Source of the DNA: JACQFK01 sp964619955
Lineage (GTDB): Bacteria; Planctomycetota; MHYJ01; JACPRB01
Assembly (NCBI GenBank): GCA_964619955.1
Contig: CAZUJF010000002.1
Location: 62,001-126,000, forward strand
DNA length: 64,000 nucleotides
Direction: 5' to 3'
Position numbers and translations under genes: made by a program. Each line of letters begins with the position of its first letter. Position 1 is the first letter of the stretch. The notes below the pieces were generated by a model that saw only the letters and a list, made by a program, of their open reading frames with translations, did not search any database and was not told the origin of the DNA. Of the stretch, positions 42,850-51,160 are shown piece after piece.

Positions 42850-43938
42850 ATGAAACATTATCTACGTTTGGCCGGGCTTGTCGCCCTGCTCCTGGCGGTC
42901 CTGACGACGCCGTTGCTGGCCCAGGACGTGGGCAACCAGGACCATCCCGGCCCCTGGCTGCCCCCCGCGGCCTCCGACTACTCGCCCCGCATCGACTTCC
43001 TCTACACCGTCATCTTCTGGCTCACCACGGGGATGTTCCTCCTGACGGAAGGCCTGTTGGTGGTCTTCTGCATCATCTACCGCCGCCGGCCGGGCCACAA
43101 GCCGGTGCCCACGCACGGCAGCAACGTGGCGGAGCTGACCTGGACGCTCATCCCCGCCCTCATGCTGGTCGGCATCGCCGTCTGGCAGATCCCCGCCTGG
43201 AACCACATCAAGCGGCCGGACTGGGACGCGATGGCCAAGGATCCCAAGACCACCGTCATCGACATCCTGGGCGAGCAGTACAAGTGGAACGTGCGCTACC
43301 CGGGCAGCAAGCAGAAGTACGCGGGCGAGTTTGACAATACCAACCTTTCGAACGTGCACCTGCCCTTCGGCAACACCGCGCTCTTCAACCTGCGCTCCAA
43401 GGACGTCATCCACTCGGTGTTCATCCCGGCGATGCGGGTGAAGCAGGACACCGTCCCGGGCCTTCGCCAGCGCCTCTGGTTCAAGCCCAACCGGATCTTC
43501 CTGGTCGACATCAAGGACCGCAGCGTGGACCAGAAGAAGTCCGACGGCACGATGCAGAAGATCCAGAAGGTCGAGTGGGTGACGGATCCGAAGGCCTTCG
43601 AGGCCGGCGGGGCCTGGTTCGACAAGAAGATCGCCGTCGGCGGGGGCGTGGACTACGCCCAGACCGAGGGCATCTACGACGTCTTCAAGCCGGGCGGCCA
43701 GGCCAAGAAGGTGCGGGTGCTGCACCAGGGCAAGATCCTGGAGAAGCAGGACTGGGAGGGCTGCCAGTACGCGCTGGGCATCTTCGAGATCGCCTGCGCG
43801 GAGCTCTGCGGCATGGGCCACTACACGATGCGGGCCATCCTGGTGGTGGAGCCTCCGGCCTCCTACGAGCACTGGATCAAGACCGAGACCTCCGACGCGG
43901 GCGAGCTCGCGCCGGCCTGGAAGTTCTGGCGGGACTAG
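42850..43938 (+). CDS. coxB: Cytochrome c oxidase subunit II with an enlarged CuA domain
   Basis: Subunit II passes electrons from cytochrome c to the oxidase through a binuclear CuA centre. The 362-residue product has a signal peptide (LLAVLTTPLLAQ), two transmembrane helices (about 50-75 and 95-115) and a CuA domain. CuA ligands are His188 and the Cys316-x3-Cys320, His324, Met327 cluster (CAELCGMGHYTM). Ordinary subunit II has about 35 residues between the first His and first Cys; here there are about 128, an insertion of roughly 90 residues. No heme c motif (CxxCH) is present. Confidence 0.9.
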   Translation: MKHYLRLAGLVALLLAVLTTPLLAQDVGNQDHPGPWLPPAASDYSPRIDFLYTVIFWLTTGMFLLTEGLLVVFCIIYRRRPGHKPVPTHGSNVAELTWTLIPALMLVGIAVWQIPAWNHIKRPDWDAMAKDPKTTVIDILGEQYKWNVRYPGSKQKYAGEFDNTNLSNVHLPFGNTALFNLRSKDVIHSVFIPAMRVKQDTVPGLRQRLWFKPNRIFLVDIKDRSVDQKKSDGTMQKIQKVEWVTDPKAFEAGGAWFDKKIAVGGGVDYAQTEGIYDVFKPGGQAKKVRVLHQGKILEKQDWEGCQYALGIFEIACAELCGMGHYTMRAILVVEPPASYEHWIKTETSDAGELAPAWKFWRD

Positions 43939-43997
43939 GGGTGAGCCGGCCGAACCCCGGGGCCCTCCCCGACATGGACACTTAGGACGATAACGAT

Positions 43998-45833
43998 ATG
44001 AGCGACGCGCACGCCGCCGAACACGGCCACGAGCCCAAGGGCTTCTTCCGGGAGTACCTGTGGTCGACCAACCACAAGACCATCGGGAAGCAGTTCCTCA
44101 TCACGAGCCTCGTGTTCCTCCTGGTCGCCGGAAGCATGGCCCTCTCGCTGCGCTGGCAGCTGGCCTACCCCGGCAAGCCCGTCCCCGTCATCGGCAAGTG
44201 GCTCTTCGCCACCGCCCAGGAGCGGGCCGACGCCGAGAAGCTCGTGGCGGCCGGCAAGACCGCGGACCCCAAGGTCACCGGCCTCGGCGTCTTGAAGCCC
44301 GAGATGTTCAACGCGATGACCTCGATGCACGGGCTGGTGATGATCTTCTTCGTGGTGATCCCCATCCTCGTCGGGGCCTTCGGCAACTTCCTCATCCCGC
44401 TGCACGTCGGCACCTACGACATGGCCTTCCCCATCCTGAACGCCGCCTCGTACTGGATCTTCTGGCTGGCCTGCGTCATCGCGCTCGCCGGTCTGGCCAT
44501 CAGCGGGACTCCGGCGGCGGCGGGCTGGACGATGTATCCGCCGCTCTCGGCGGTGCCCTGGAGCTCCCCCGGCAACTCGACGGGGGTCACGTTCGTCCTG
44601 TCGGCGGCCGTCCTGGTCGGCTTCTCCTCGATCATGGGCGCCGCGAACTATCTGACGACGATCCTCAAGATGCGGGCCCCGGGCCTGACGATGTGGCGCC
44701 TGCCCCTGACGACCTGGGGCCAGTTCATCACCGCGATCCTGCAGCTGCTCGCCACGCCGGTGCTCGCCGGCGCGCTGATCATGCTGCTGAGCGACCGCCT
44801 CATGGGCACGAGCTTCTTCATGCCCGGCAACCTCGACGTCTCCGGCAAGGCGGTGGAGCATTCGGGCGGCAGCGTGCTGCTCTACCAGCACATCTTCTGG
44901 TTCTACGCGCATCCCGCCGTGTACATCCTCGTGCTGCCCGCGATGGGCTTCGCGAGCGACATCCTCGCGGTGGGCGCGCGCAAGCCGATCTTCGGCTACA
45001 AGGCGATGGTGATCTCCATGTCGGGCATCGCGGGCCTGGGCTTCATCGTCTGGGCGCACCACATGTTCATGTCCGGCATGAAGCCCGACCTGGGCACCGC
45101 GTTCATGATCTCGACGATGATGATCGCGCTCCCCTCCGCCATCAAGGTCTTCAACTGGCTGGGCACGCTCTGGAGGGGCTCGATCCGCTTCGACACCCCG
45201 ACGCTCTGCGCCATCTCGTTCATCGCGATGTTCATCATCGGCGGCCTCTCCGGCATCTTCATGGCGGCCACGCCGGTGGACATCTTCATCCACGACACGT
45301 ACTTCATCGTGGCGCACTTCCACTACGTCGTGTTCGGCGGCTCGCTCTTCGCCGTCTTCGGCGGCATCGTGTTCTGGTTCCCCAAGATGTACGGGCGCAT
45401 GATGCACGAGGGCCTGGGCAAGCTGCACTGGTTCCTGACCTTCGTGTTCTTCAACGCGACGTTCTTCCCGATGCACATCATCGGCGCCGCGGGCCACATG
45501 CGCCGCATCGCGAGCCCGCTGGAGTACGAGTGGCTCAAGCCCTACCAGGGCTGGAACCGCATGATCACGATCAGCGCGATCTGCCTGGGCTTCACGCAGC
45601 TCATCTTCATCTTCAATTTCTTCTGGAGCATGTGGAAGGGGAGGAAGGCGGAGGCGAACCCCTGGCTGTCGAACACGCTGGAATGGACGCTGCCCTCGCC
45701 CGCGCCGGAGCACAATTATCCGACGCCTCCGCAGGTGCACCGCGGGCCCTACGAGTACGGCTACGGCGCCGACAAGGACTGGGCCGCCCAGACGGACGCC
45801 GAGGGCGGCGCGCCCGCGGGCGGACATCATTAG
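43998..45833 (+). CDS. coxA: Cytochrome c oxidase subunit I (A2-type-like)
   Basis: Subunit I holds heme a, heme a3 and CuB and pumps protons. The 611-residue product has twelve-helix features with the CuB ligands at His305 and His354-His355, and His440 and His442 as heme ligands (AHFHYV). The loop before CuB reads FWFYAHPAVY, lacking the Glu of the A1-type HPEVY but carrying the Tyr found in A2-type oxidases. There is also an extra ~40-residue soluble segment (about 57-96) before helix 2. It follows coxB by 59 bp. Confidence 0.93.
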   Translation: MSDAHAAEHGHEPKGFFREYLWSTNHKTIGKQFLITSLVFLLVAGSMALSLRWQLAYPGKPVPVIGKWLFATAQERADAEKLVAAGKTADPKVTGLGVLKPEMFNAMTSMHGLVMIFFVVIPILVGAFGNFLIPLHVGTYDMAFPILNAASYWIFWLACVIALAGLAISGTPAAAGWTMYPPLSAVPWSSPGNSTGVTFVLSAAVLVGFSSIMGAANYLTTILKMRAPGLTMWRLPLTTWGQFITAILQLLATPVLAGALIMLLSDRLMGTSFFMPGNLDVSGKAVEHSGGSVLLYQHIFWFYAHPAVYILVLPAMGFASDILAVGARKPIFGYKAMVISMSGIAGLGFIVWAHHMFMSGMKPDLGTAFMISTMMIALPSAIKVFNWLGTLWRGSIRFDTPTLCAISFIAMFIIGGLSGIFMAATPVDIFIHDTYFIVAHFHYVVFGGSLFAVFGGIVFWFPKMYGRMMHEGLGKLHWFLTFVFFNATFFPMHIIGAAGHMRRIASPLEYEWLKPYQGWNRMITISAICLGFTQLIFIFNFFWSMWKGRKAEANPWLSNTLEWTLPSPAPEHNYPTPPQVHRGPYEYGYGADKDWAAQTDAEGGAPAGGHH

Positions 45834-45842
45834 GATCGTTTG

Positions 45843-46709
45843 ATGAACGGTGAGGGGAACCCGGGTCTCCGGCGCCTGGCCACGGCCACGGCGGCGGCGG
45901 CGCTGGCGCTCATCCTCGCCGGCGGCTTCGTCACCACGACCGCCACGGGCGACACGATCCCCACCTGGCCCAAGACCTGGGGCCAGATGCAGGCGGGCTG
46001 GCCCGTCGAGGCGACGCACCGCTGGCTCGCCGCGCTCGTGTCCGTGCTCGTGATCGCGGTCGCCGCGTGGGTGCAGAAGAGCGAGGCCCGCTCGTTCGTC
46101 CGCCGCTTCGCCTGGGCGGCGGTGGCCGCGATCCTGGTCCAGGCCCTCCTGGGCGGGCTGCGCATCTTCGTCCCCAAGGCCGCCGTCGCGATCGTGCACG
46201 CCGTCTTCGGACAGCTGGTCTTCTGCGCGGTCGTGGCGATCGCGCTCTTCGTCTCCGCGACCTGGACCCGGACGGCGTCCGACGCGCAGGCGCAGGCGGC
46301 GCGCAAGCTGGGCGTCGTGACCACGGTGTTCGCCTTCCTGCAGCTGGTGGCGGGCGCGGTGACGCGCCACACGGGCGCGGGCCTCGTGATCCATCTCGTG
46401 GGGGCCGGTTTGGTCCTGCTCCACGTCTCGCTGTTCTGTTCGCGCCTGCTCATGACGCCCCTGCGCGGCGTCGCGAAGCTGCTCGGCGCGCTGCTGGGGC
46501 TGCAGATCCTCCTGGGGATCGGCACCTGGGTGCTCACGGCGGGGGGCTTCGTCCGCAGCCATGAAGCGCCGCTCTTCCAGACGCTGACCGTCAGCGCGCA
46601 CGTCGCGGTCGGCGCGGCGCTGCTCGCCAACACGCTCTGCCTGACGCTGCTCTGCCGCCGTGGATTGCCCGCGGGGCCGGAGCCGGCGCTGGAGGCGGCC
46701 CGCGCATGA
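45843..46709 (+). CDS. ctaA: Heme A synthase (CtaA-like)
   Basis: CtaA/COX15 oxidises heme O to heme A, the cofactor of the oxidase made by this operon. The 288-residue membrane protein has about eight predicted helices and paired histidines (EATHRWLAA, IVHAVFGQLV, TRHTGAGLVIHLVG). It starts 9 bp after coxA; an alternative TTG lies one codon upstream. It overlaps ctaB by 4 bp. Confidence 0.8.
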   Translation: MNGEGNPGLRRLATATAAAALALILAGGFVTTTATGDTIPTWPKTWGQMQAGWPVEATHRWLAALVSVLVIAVAAWVQKSEARSFVRRFAWAAVAAILVQALLGGLRIFVPKAAVAIVHAVFGQLVFCAVVAIALFVSATWTRTASDAQAQAARKLGVVTTVFAFLQLVAGAVTRHTGAGLVIHLVGAGLVLLHVSLFCSRLLMTPLRGVAKLLGALLGLQILLGIGTWVLTAGGFVRSHEAPLFQTLTVSAHVAVGAALLANTLCLTLLCRRGLPAGPEPALEAARA

Positions 46710-47599
46710 GTCATTCCGCGCAGGCCGTCCCGGCCCCCGAACTCGCGCGCGTCTCGCGCCTGTCCGACTACTGGGCCCTGAGCAAGCCCGGCATCACCGT
46801 GATGGTGGGGCTGACGGCGGCCGTGGGGTACTACGTCGCGTCGCGCGGGAGTTTCGACGCGCTGCTGCTCGGGCATCTCTTCCTGGGCACGATCCTGAGT
46901 TCGGCGGGCGCGTCGGCGTTCAACATGCTCATGGAGCGCGAGCTCGACGCGAAGATGGAGCGGACGAAGCAGCGTCCGCTCGCGGCGGGGCGCCTGGGCG
47001 CGGCGGAGGCGGCGGCGTTCGCGGGGCTGTGCTCCTCGGCCGGCGTCGCCTATCTGGCCTGGCAGGTCAACCCGATGACGGCGGTGATTTCCGCGGTCAC
47101 CATCTTCACGTACCTCGGGCTGTACACGCCGCTGAAGACGCGCAGCTCGGTCTGCACGCTGGTGGGGGCGATCCCGGGGGCCCTGCCTCCGGTGATGGGC
47201 TGGACGGCCGCGCGGGACTCCTTCGAGGCCCCGGCGGCGATCCTCTTCCTGATCCTGTTCTTCTGGCAGCTGCCGCATTTTCTGGCGCTCGCGTGGATGT
47301 ACCGCGAGGACTACGCCCGGGGCGGCTTCCCGATGCTGCCGGTGGAGGAGCCCACGGGGGCGAGCACCGGCCGCCAGGTGGTGCTGCAGACGCTGGCCCT
47401 CCTGGTCGTGAGCCTGCTGCCCGCGTTCTTCGGGATGGCGGGACCCGCGTATCTCGCGGCGGCGCTGCTCCTGGGCGCGGGTTTCCTCGGCTTCGGGGTG
47501 GCGTTTTCGGTGCTGCGGACGCGGGAACGCGCCTCGCGGCTGTTCTTTTCCTCGATCATTTATCTGCCGCTGATGCTGGCGGCGCTGGCTTTGCTCTAG
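46706..47599 (+). CDS. ctaB: Protoheme IX farnesyltransferase (heme O synthase, CtaB)
   Basis: CtaB adds a farnesyl group to heme B to give heme O, the substrate of CtaA. The 297-residue protein is a UbiA-type polyprenyltransferase with several helices and the MERELDAKMERTKQRPL region (about 73-90), matching the family's conserved substrate-binding loop, followed by a GLYTPLKT segment. The ATG overlaps the ctaA stop (ATGA). Confidence 0.9.
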   Translation: MSHSAQAVPAPELARVSRLSDYWALSKPGITVMVGLTAAVGYYVASRGSFDALLLGHLFLGTILSSAGASAFNMLMERELDAKMERTKQRPLAAGRLGAAEAAAFAGLCSSAGVAYLAWQVNPMTAVISAVTIFTYLGLYTPLKTRSSVCTLVGAIPGALPPVMGWTAARDSFEAPAAILFLILFFWQLPHFLALAWMYREDYARGGFPMLPVEEPTGASTGRQVVLQTLALLVVSLLPAFFGMAGPAYLAAALLLGAGFLGFGVAFSVLRTRERASRLFFSSIIYLPLMLAALALL

Positions 47600-47610
47600 A
47601 AGGGACGAAG

Positions 47611-48213
47611 ATGAGTCACGACGCGGCGGTCCACGCGCCCTCCGGCACGGGAGAGACACCGGAAGCGGTGTTCGAGCGCGCACGGATGGGGATGTGGTTC
47701 TTCCTCGCCTCGGAAATCATGATGTTCGGCGCCTTCATCGCCGTCTACGTCGTGCTGCGCATGTCGATGCCCCTGGAGGTGGTGAAGTACTCCAAGGAGC
47801 AGCTGAGCGTGGCGATCGCCTGCTTCAACACGGCGGTGCTGATCCTCAGCTCGTACACCATGGTCCGCGCGGTGAACGCGGCCTCCAAGGGCGACAAGGG
47901 CCATTGCGAGGACATGATGGTGGCGACGGCCGCCCTCGGGACGCTCTTCCTCTGCGTGAAGGGCTTCGAATACGCCGGCAAGTTCGGCCACGACATCTTT
48001 CCCGACCACAACGTCTTCTTCGGCTGCTACTTCCTGATGACGGGCTTCCACGGCATCCACGTGCTGGTCGGCATCATCCTGATCCTCTGGGGCGCCTTCT
48101 ACGTCAAACACACGACCCCCCAGCGCTACGCGTACATCGAGAACCTGGGGCTGTACTGGCACCTTGTGGACGTGATCTGGATCTTCCTGTTCCCCATCGT
48201 GTATCTCCTCTAA
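47611..48213 (+). CDS. coxC: Cytochrome c oxidase subunit III
   Basis: The 200-residue product has five predicted helices and the family's motifs FxxSEIMMFG (here FFLASEIMMFGA, about 30-41), FEY near 118-120, TGFHGIHVLVG (about 144-154) and YWHLVDVIWIFLFPIVYL at the end. Subunit III stabilises the core and the proton path. It follows ctaB by 11 bp. Confidence 0.92.
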   Translation: MSHDAAVHAPSGTGETPEAVFERARMGMWFFLASEIMMFGAFIAVYVVLRMSMPLEVVKYSKEQLSVAIACFNTAVLILSSYTMVRAVNAASKGDKGHCEDMMVATAALGTLFLCVKGFEYAGKFGHDIFPDHNVFFGCYFLMTGFHGIHVLVGIILILWGAFYVKHTTPQRYAYIENLGLYWHLVDVIWIFLFPIVYLL

Positions 48214-48228
48214 TAAGAGAGACGAACC

Positions 48229-48588
48229 ATGTCTGCAGACGCTCACGCGACCAAGACCTACACGAAGATCCTTGGGGCCCTGGCGGTCCTGACGGCCGTC
48301 ACGGTGGGGCTTTCCAGGGTGGATTTTCACAGCAAGGCGGCCAACATCACGGTCGGCCTGATCGTGGCGGTGATCAAGGCGAGCCTCGTGATCATGATTT
48401 TCATGCATCTCCGCCATGAAAAGAAGTCCTGGCTCTGGATGGTGCTCTTCCCCTTGATCCTCGTCATGATCATGATCTTCGCCAGTTTCCCCGACACGGG
48501 GCTGAACGGGCCGGACAACAAGGGCGATCTGCTCTCTCCCGCGCTCAAGGTCATTCCGCACGCCGGCCGCGCGGCGGGCGGGCATTAG
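48229..48588 (+). CDS. Cytochrome c oxidase subunit IV-like small membrane protein
   Basis: A 119-residue protein with three predicted transmembrane segments and the KASLVIMIFMHLRHEKKSW motif typical of the caa3/bo-type subunit IV family. It follows coxC by 15 bp with an AGAGACG-type site. It probably helps assemble the oxidase. Confidence 0.75.
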   Translation: MSADAHATKTYTKILGALAVLTAVTVGLSRVDFHSKAANITVGLIVAVIKASLVIMIFMHLRHEKKSWLWMVLFPLILVMIMIFASFPDTGLNGPDNKGDLLSPALKVIPHAGRAAGGH

Positions 48589-48606
48589 GCCGGAAGCCCC
48601 GGGTTG

Positions 48607-49503
48607 ATGAGCGTCGAAGTCCGCGACCTGGTGCACCGCTACGGCGGGCGCACGGCCCTCGACGGCGTCTCCTTCGAGATCCGCTCCGGCGAGATCTTCA
48701 GCCTCGTCGGCCCCAACGGCAGCGGAAAATCCACGCTCTTCCGGATTCTTTCGACGGCGTTGACGCCCACGTCGGGGTCGGCCCGCGTGGCCGGGGTGGA
48801 CGTGAAGGATCCCGCCGCGCGACGCAAGATCGGGGTCGTGTTCCAGGCGCCGAGCCTCGACAAGAAACTCACCGCCGCCGAAAACCTGCTGCACCACGGG
48901 CACCTCTACGGGATGCGCGGGACGGCGCTGCAGCAGCGCATCGGCGAGGAGCTGGCCCGCTTCGACCTCACGGATCGCGGCGGGGACTTCGTCGAGAAGC
49001 TGTCGGGCGGCCTGCAGCGGCGCGTGGAGCTGGCGAAGGCGCTGCTGCCGGGGCCGGAGGTCCTCCTGCTGGACGAGCCCTCGACGGGGCTGGATCCCGG
49101 GGCGCGGCGCGACCTGTGGGCGGCGCTGCGCGGCCTGAAGGGCGTGACGGTGCTGCTCACGACGCATCTGCTGGACGAGGCGGAGCGCTCCGACCGGCTG
49201 GCGATCCTGCACCACGGGAAGGTGGTCGCGTCGGGGGAGCCGCTGAAGCTGCGCGGGGAGATCGGCGGCGAGTCGCTGACGTTCCGCTCGGGAGATCCGG
49301 AGGCGCTGGTCTCGTCGGTGCGGGAGCGCTTCGGGGCGACGCTCGAGAAGGTGGGCGACGAGCTGCGGCTCTCGCGCGAGCGGGCCCATGAGTTCGCGGC
49401 GTCGGTGGCGGGCGCGTTCCCCGCGCTCGTGGAATCGGTCACCGTCGCGCGGCCTTCGCTCGAGGACGTGTTCCTCGCGCGGACGCGGGAGCGGTGGACC
49501 TGA
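48607..49503 (+). CDS. ABC transporter ATP-binding protein
   Basis: The 298-residue protein has Walker A GPNGSGKS (about 36-43), the LSGGLQRR signature (about 134-141), Walker B VLLLDEPSTGLD and an H-loop THLL. It pairs with the membrane protein that starts at 49503. Its stop overlaps that start (TGATG). ABC-2 exporters of this type often lie in or after cox operons and may help assemble the oxidase or handle its cofactors, but the substrate is not known. Confidence 0.85.
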   Translation: MSVEVRDLVHRYGGRTALDGVSFEIRSGEIFSLVGPNGSGKSTLFRILSTALTPTSGSARVAGVDVKDPAARRKIGVVFQAPSLDKKLTAAENLLHHGHLYGMRGTALQQRIGEELARFDLTDRGGDFVEKLSGGLQRRVELAKALLPGPEVLLLDEPSTGLDPGARRDLWAALRGLKGVTVLLTTHLLDEAERSDRLAILHHGKVVASGEPLKLRGEIGGESLTFRSGDPEALVSSVRERFGATLEKVGDELRLSRERAHEFAASVAGAFPALVESVTVARPSLEDVFLARTRERWT

Positions 49504-50207
49504 TGCTGGCCGCGTATACGCTTTGGTGGCGGGAGCTGGTCCGCTTTTTCCGGCAGCGCAGCCGCGTGATCGGGGTGCTGGCGACGCCGCTGCTCTTCTG
49601 GCTGCTGATCGGGTCCGGCTTCGGCTACCTGGGGTATCTCTTCCCCGGGACGCTGGCGCAGATCGTGCTGTTCGCGTCGATCTTCTCGACGATCTCGCTG
49701 ATCCAGGACCGCAAGGACGGCTTCCTGCAGGGCGTGCTGATCGCGCCGGTGTCCAACAGCGCGATCGTGCTCGGCAAGGTGGCGGGGGGCGCCTCCATCG
49801 CGATGATCCAGGGGGTCCTCTTCATGGGGCTGGGCCCGCTGGCCGGGATCCACGCGCCGCTGTCGGGCTGGCTGGCCGCGCTCGGGATCCTCTCGGTGAT
49901 CGGCTTCGGGCTGACGTCGATGGGCGTGCTGCTGGCGTGGCGCTTCGATTCCGTCCAGGGCTTCCACGGCGTGATGAACCTGCTGCTGATGCCGATGTGG
50001 CTGCTGTCGGGGGCGGTCTTCCCCCCCGACAAGGCGCACGCCTGGATCCGCTGGGCGATGGCGGTGAATCCGCTGACGTACGGGGTGGCGGGGCTGCGCC
50101 GGGCGCTCACGGGCGAGGGGATGGACTGGGGCCTCTCGCTGGGCGTGACCGCGGGGTTCGCCGTGCTGATGTTCGCGCTCGCGTCGGCCTTTGCCCGGCG
50201 TCGCTGA
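49503..50207 (+). CDS. ABC-2 type transporter permease
   Basis: The 234-residue membrane protein has six predicted helices and the ABC-2 signature (IQDRKDGFLQGVLIAPV, then NPLTYGVAGLRRAL). It completes the exporter with the preceding ATPase. The ATG at 49503 is chosen for the TGATG overlap; a GTG nine bases earlier is the alternative. Confidence 0.82.
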   Translation: MLAAYTLWWRELVRFFRQRSRVIGVLATPLLFWLLIGSGFGYLGYLFPGTLAQIVLFASIFSTISLIQDRKDGFLQGVLIAPVSNSAIVLGKVAGGASIAMIQGVLFMGLGPLAGIHAPLSGWLAALGILSVIGFGLTSMGVLLAWRFDSVQGFHGVMNLLLMPMWLLSGAVFPPDKAHAWIRWAMAVNPLTYGVAGLRRALTGEGMDWGLSLGVTAGFAVLMFALASAFARRR

Positions 50208-50281
50208 TCCGCTACGATAGGCGCATGACTCCGCGGCTGTGGGCGCTGCTCATCCAGTCCGGCAAGTGATGAGAGGGCGCG

Positions 50282-50464
50282 ATGGGCTCCCGTGAGGGGC
50301 TCGCGTTCAAGATCACCATCGGCCTCATGCTGGGCCTGGTGCTGCTCATCATCGGCACGATCGTCTTCTACATGGTCCGCATGATGCGCCGCGAGGAGCG
50401 GCAGTTGAAGGAGCGGGACGCCCGCCTGCGGCAGGGGGCCGCCGCGGACGCGCCGAAGCCCTGA
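50282..50464 (+). CDS. Short single-pass membrane protein, unknown
   Basis: A 60-residue protein with one transmembrane helix (about 11-32) and a charged cytoplasmic tail with REERQLKERDARL. It lies 2 bp before a response regulator gene and may be co-transcribed. Sixty-residue genes are easily false, but the helix and the tight spacing support it. Confidence 0.55.
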   Translation: MGSREGLAFKITIGLMLGLVLLIIGTIVFYMVRMMRREERQLKERDARLRQGAAADAPKP

Positions 50465-50465
50465 G

Positions 50466-50867
50466 ATGGCGAAGATCCTGGTGGTCGACGACGATCCGAA
50501 GGTGCGGAGCTTCGTGGTGCGGGCGCTGCGCGGCGCGGGGCACGAGGTGACGCCCGCCGGGGACGCCGAGTCGGCGCTGGTGCTGCTCCTGGGCGCGCGG
50601 CCGGACCTCTTCCTGCTGGACATCAACCTGCCGGGCATGCACGGGCTGGAGCTGGCGCGGAAGCTGCGGAAGCAGAAGGCGACCGAGGCGGTGCCGGTGG
50701 TGATGCTCTCGGTGCGGACGGATCCCCGGGACAAGGTGGCGGCGTACGCGTCGGGGGCGATGACCTACGTCGAGAAGCCGGTGAAGAAGACGGATCTGCT
50801 GGACGCCGTCCATGCCGCGCTGGAGTGGGCCGCACATCGCCGCTCCCCCCGCCGCGGCCGGCGCTGA
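50466..50867 (+). CDS. Stand-alone response regulator receiver protein
   Basis: This 133-residue protein is a single receiver domain: acidic pair DD (8-10), phosphorylation site Asp52 (LLDINLPGM), Thr/Ser region near 81-85, and Lys104 (YVEKP). There is no output domain, so it would act through protein contacts. It is the last gene before a long hairpin. No histidine kinase gene is nearby. Confidence 0.88.
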   Translation: MAKILVVDDDPKVRSFVVRALRGAGHEVTPAGDAESALVLLLGARPDLFLLDINLPGMHGLELARKLRKQKATEAVPVVMLSVRTDPRDKVAAYASGAMTYVEKPVKKTDLLDAVHAALEWAAHRRSPRRGRR

Positions 50868-50875
50868 ACCCGAGG

Positions 50876-50940
50876 CAACAAAACAGACGGGCTGCTTTGT
50901 TGCCTGCGCAAAGCAACAAAGCAGCCCGTCTGTTTTGTTG
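50876..50940. terminator. Perfect 28-bp hairpin sharing a core with the 18.6-kb terminator
   Basis: Arms 50876-50903 and 50913-50940 are exact reverse complements with a 9-nt loop. The stem contains the same ACAGACGGGCTGCTTT core as at 18577-18636. It lies 8 bp after the response regulator gene, so it would end that transcript. There is only a short T-rich end (TTTTGTTG). Confidence 0.65.
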
Positions 50941-51007
50941 TGGAGCGGATCCCACCCGCCATTTTTCCTGTCGACACTTCGGGCCCTCGCCCCACTTCTC
51001 CGTGGAC

Positions 51008-51032
51008 GTAACGCCATGTTACGTGGCGTAAC
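51008..51032. promoter_or_regulatory. Three GTAAC/GTTAC half-sites spaced 10 bp apart
   Basis: GTAAC (51008-51012), GTTAC (51018-51022) and GTAAC (51028-51032) lie one helical turn apart, so each neighbouring pair forms a perfect 5-bp inverted repeat. This fits a cooperative operator, about 130 bp upstream of the next gene. No matching regulator gene is known here. The rest of the 50941-51160 gap shows nothing clear. Confidence 0.4.
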
Positions 51033-51160
51033 GTGAGGCTATGGGACCTAAAACGGCACATGTGTAAGGCGGCGAAGGGTAAGGGGTTGCGCGTGCCCCG
51101 TCTGGCATACGGCTTGCTCCATCCGCCTTTGTGTTGCGGTCGCCACTTGCGAGGTCGCTC

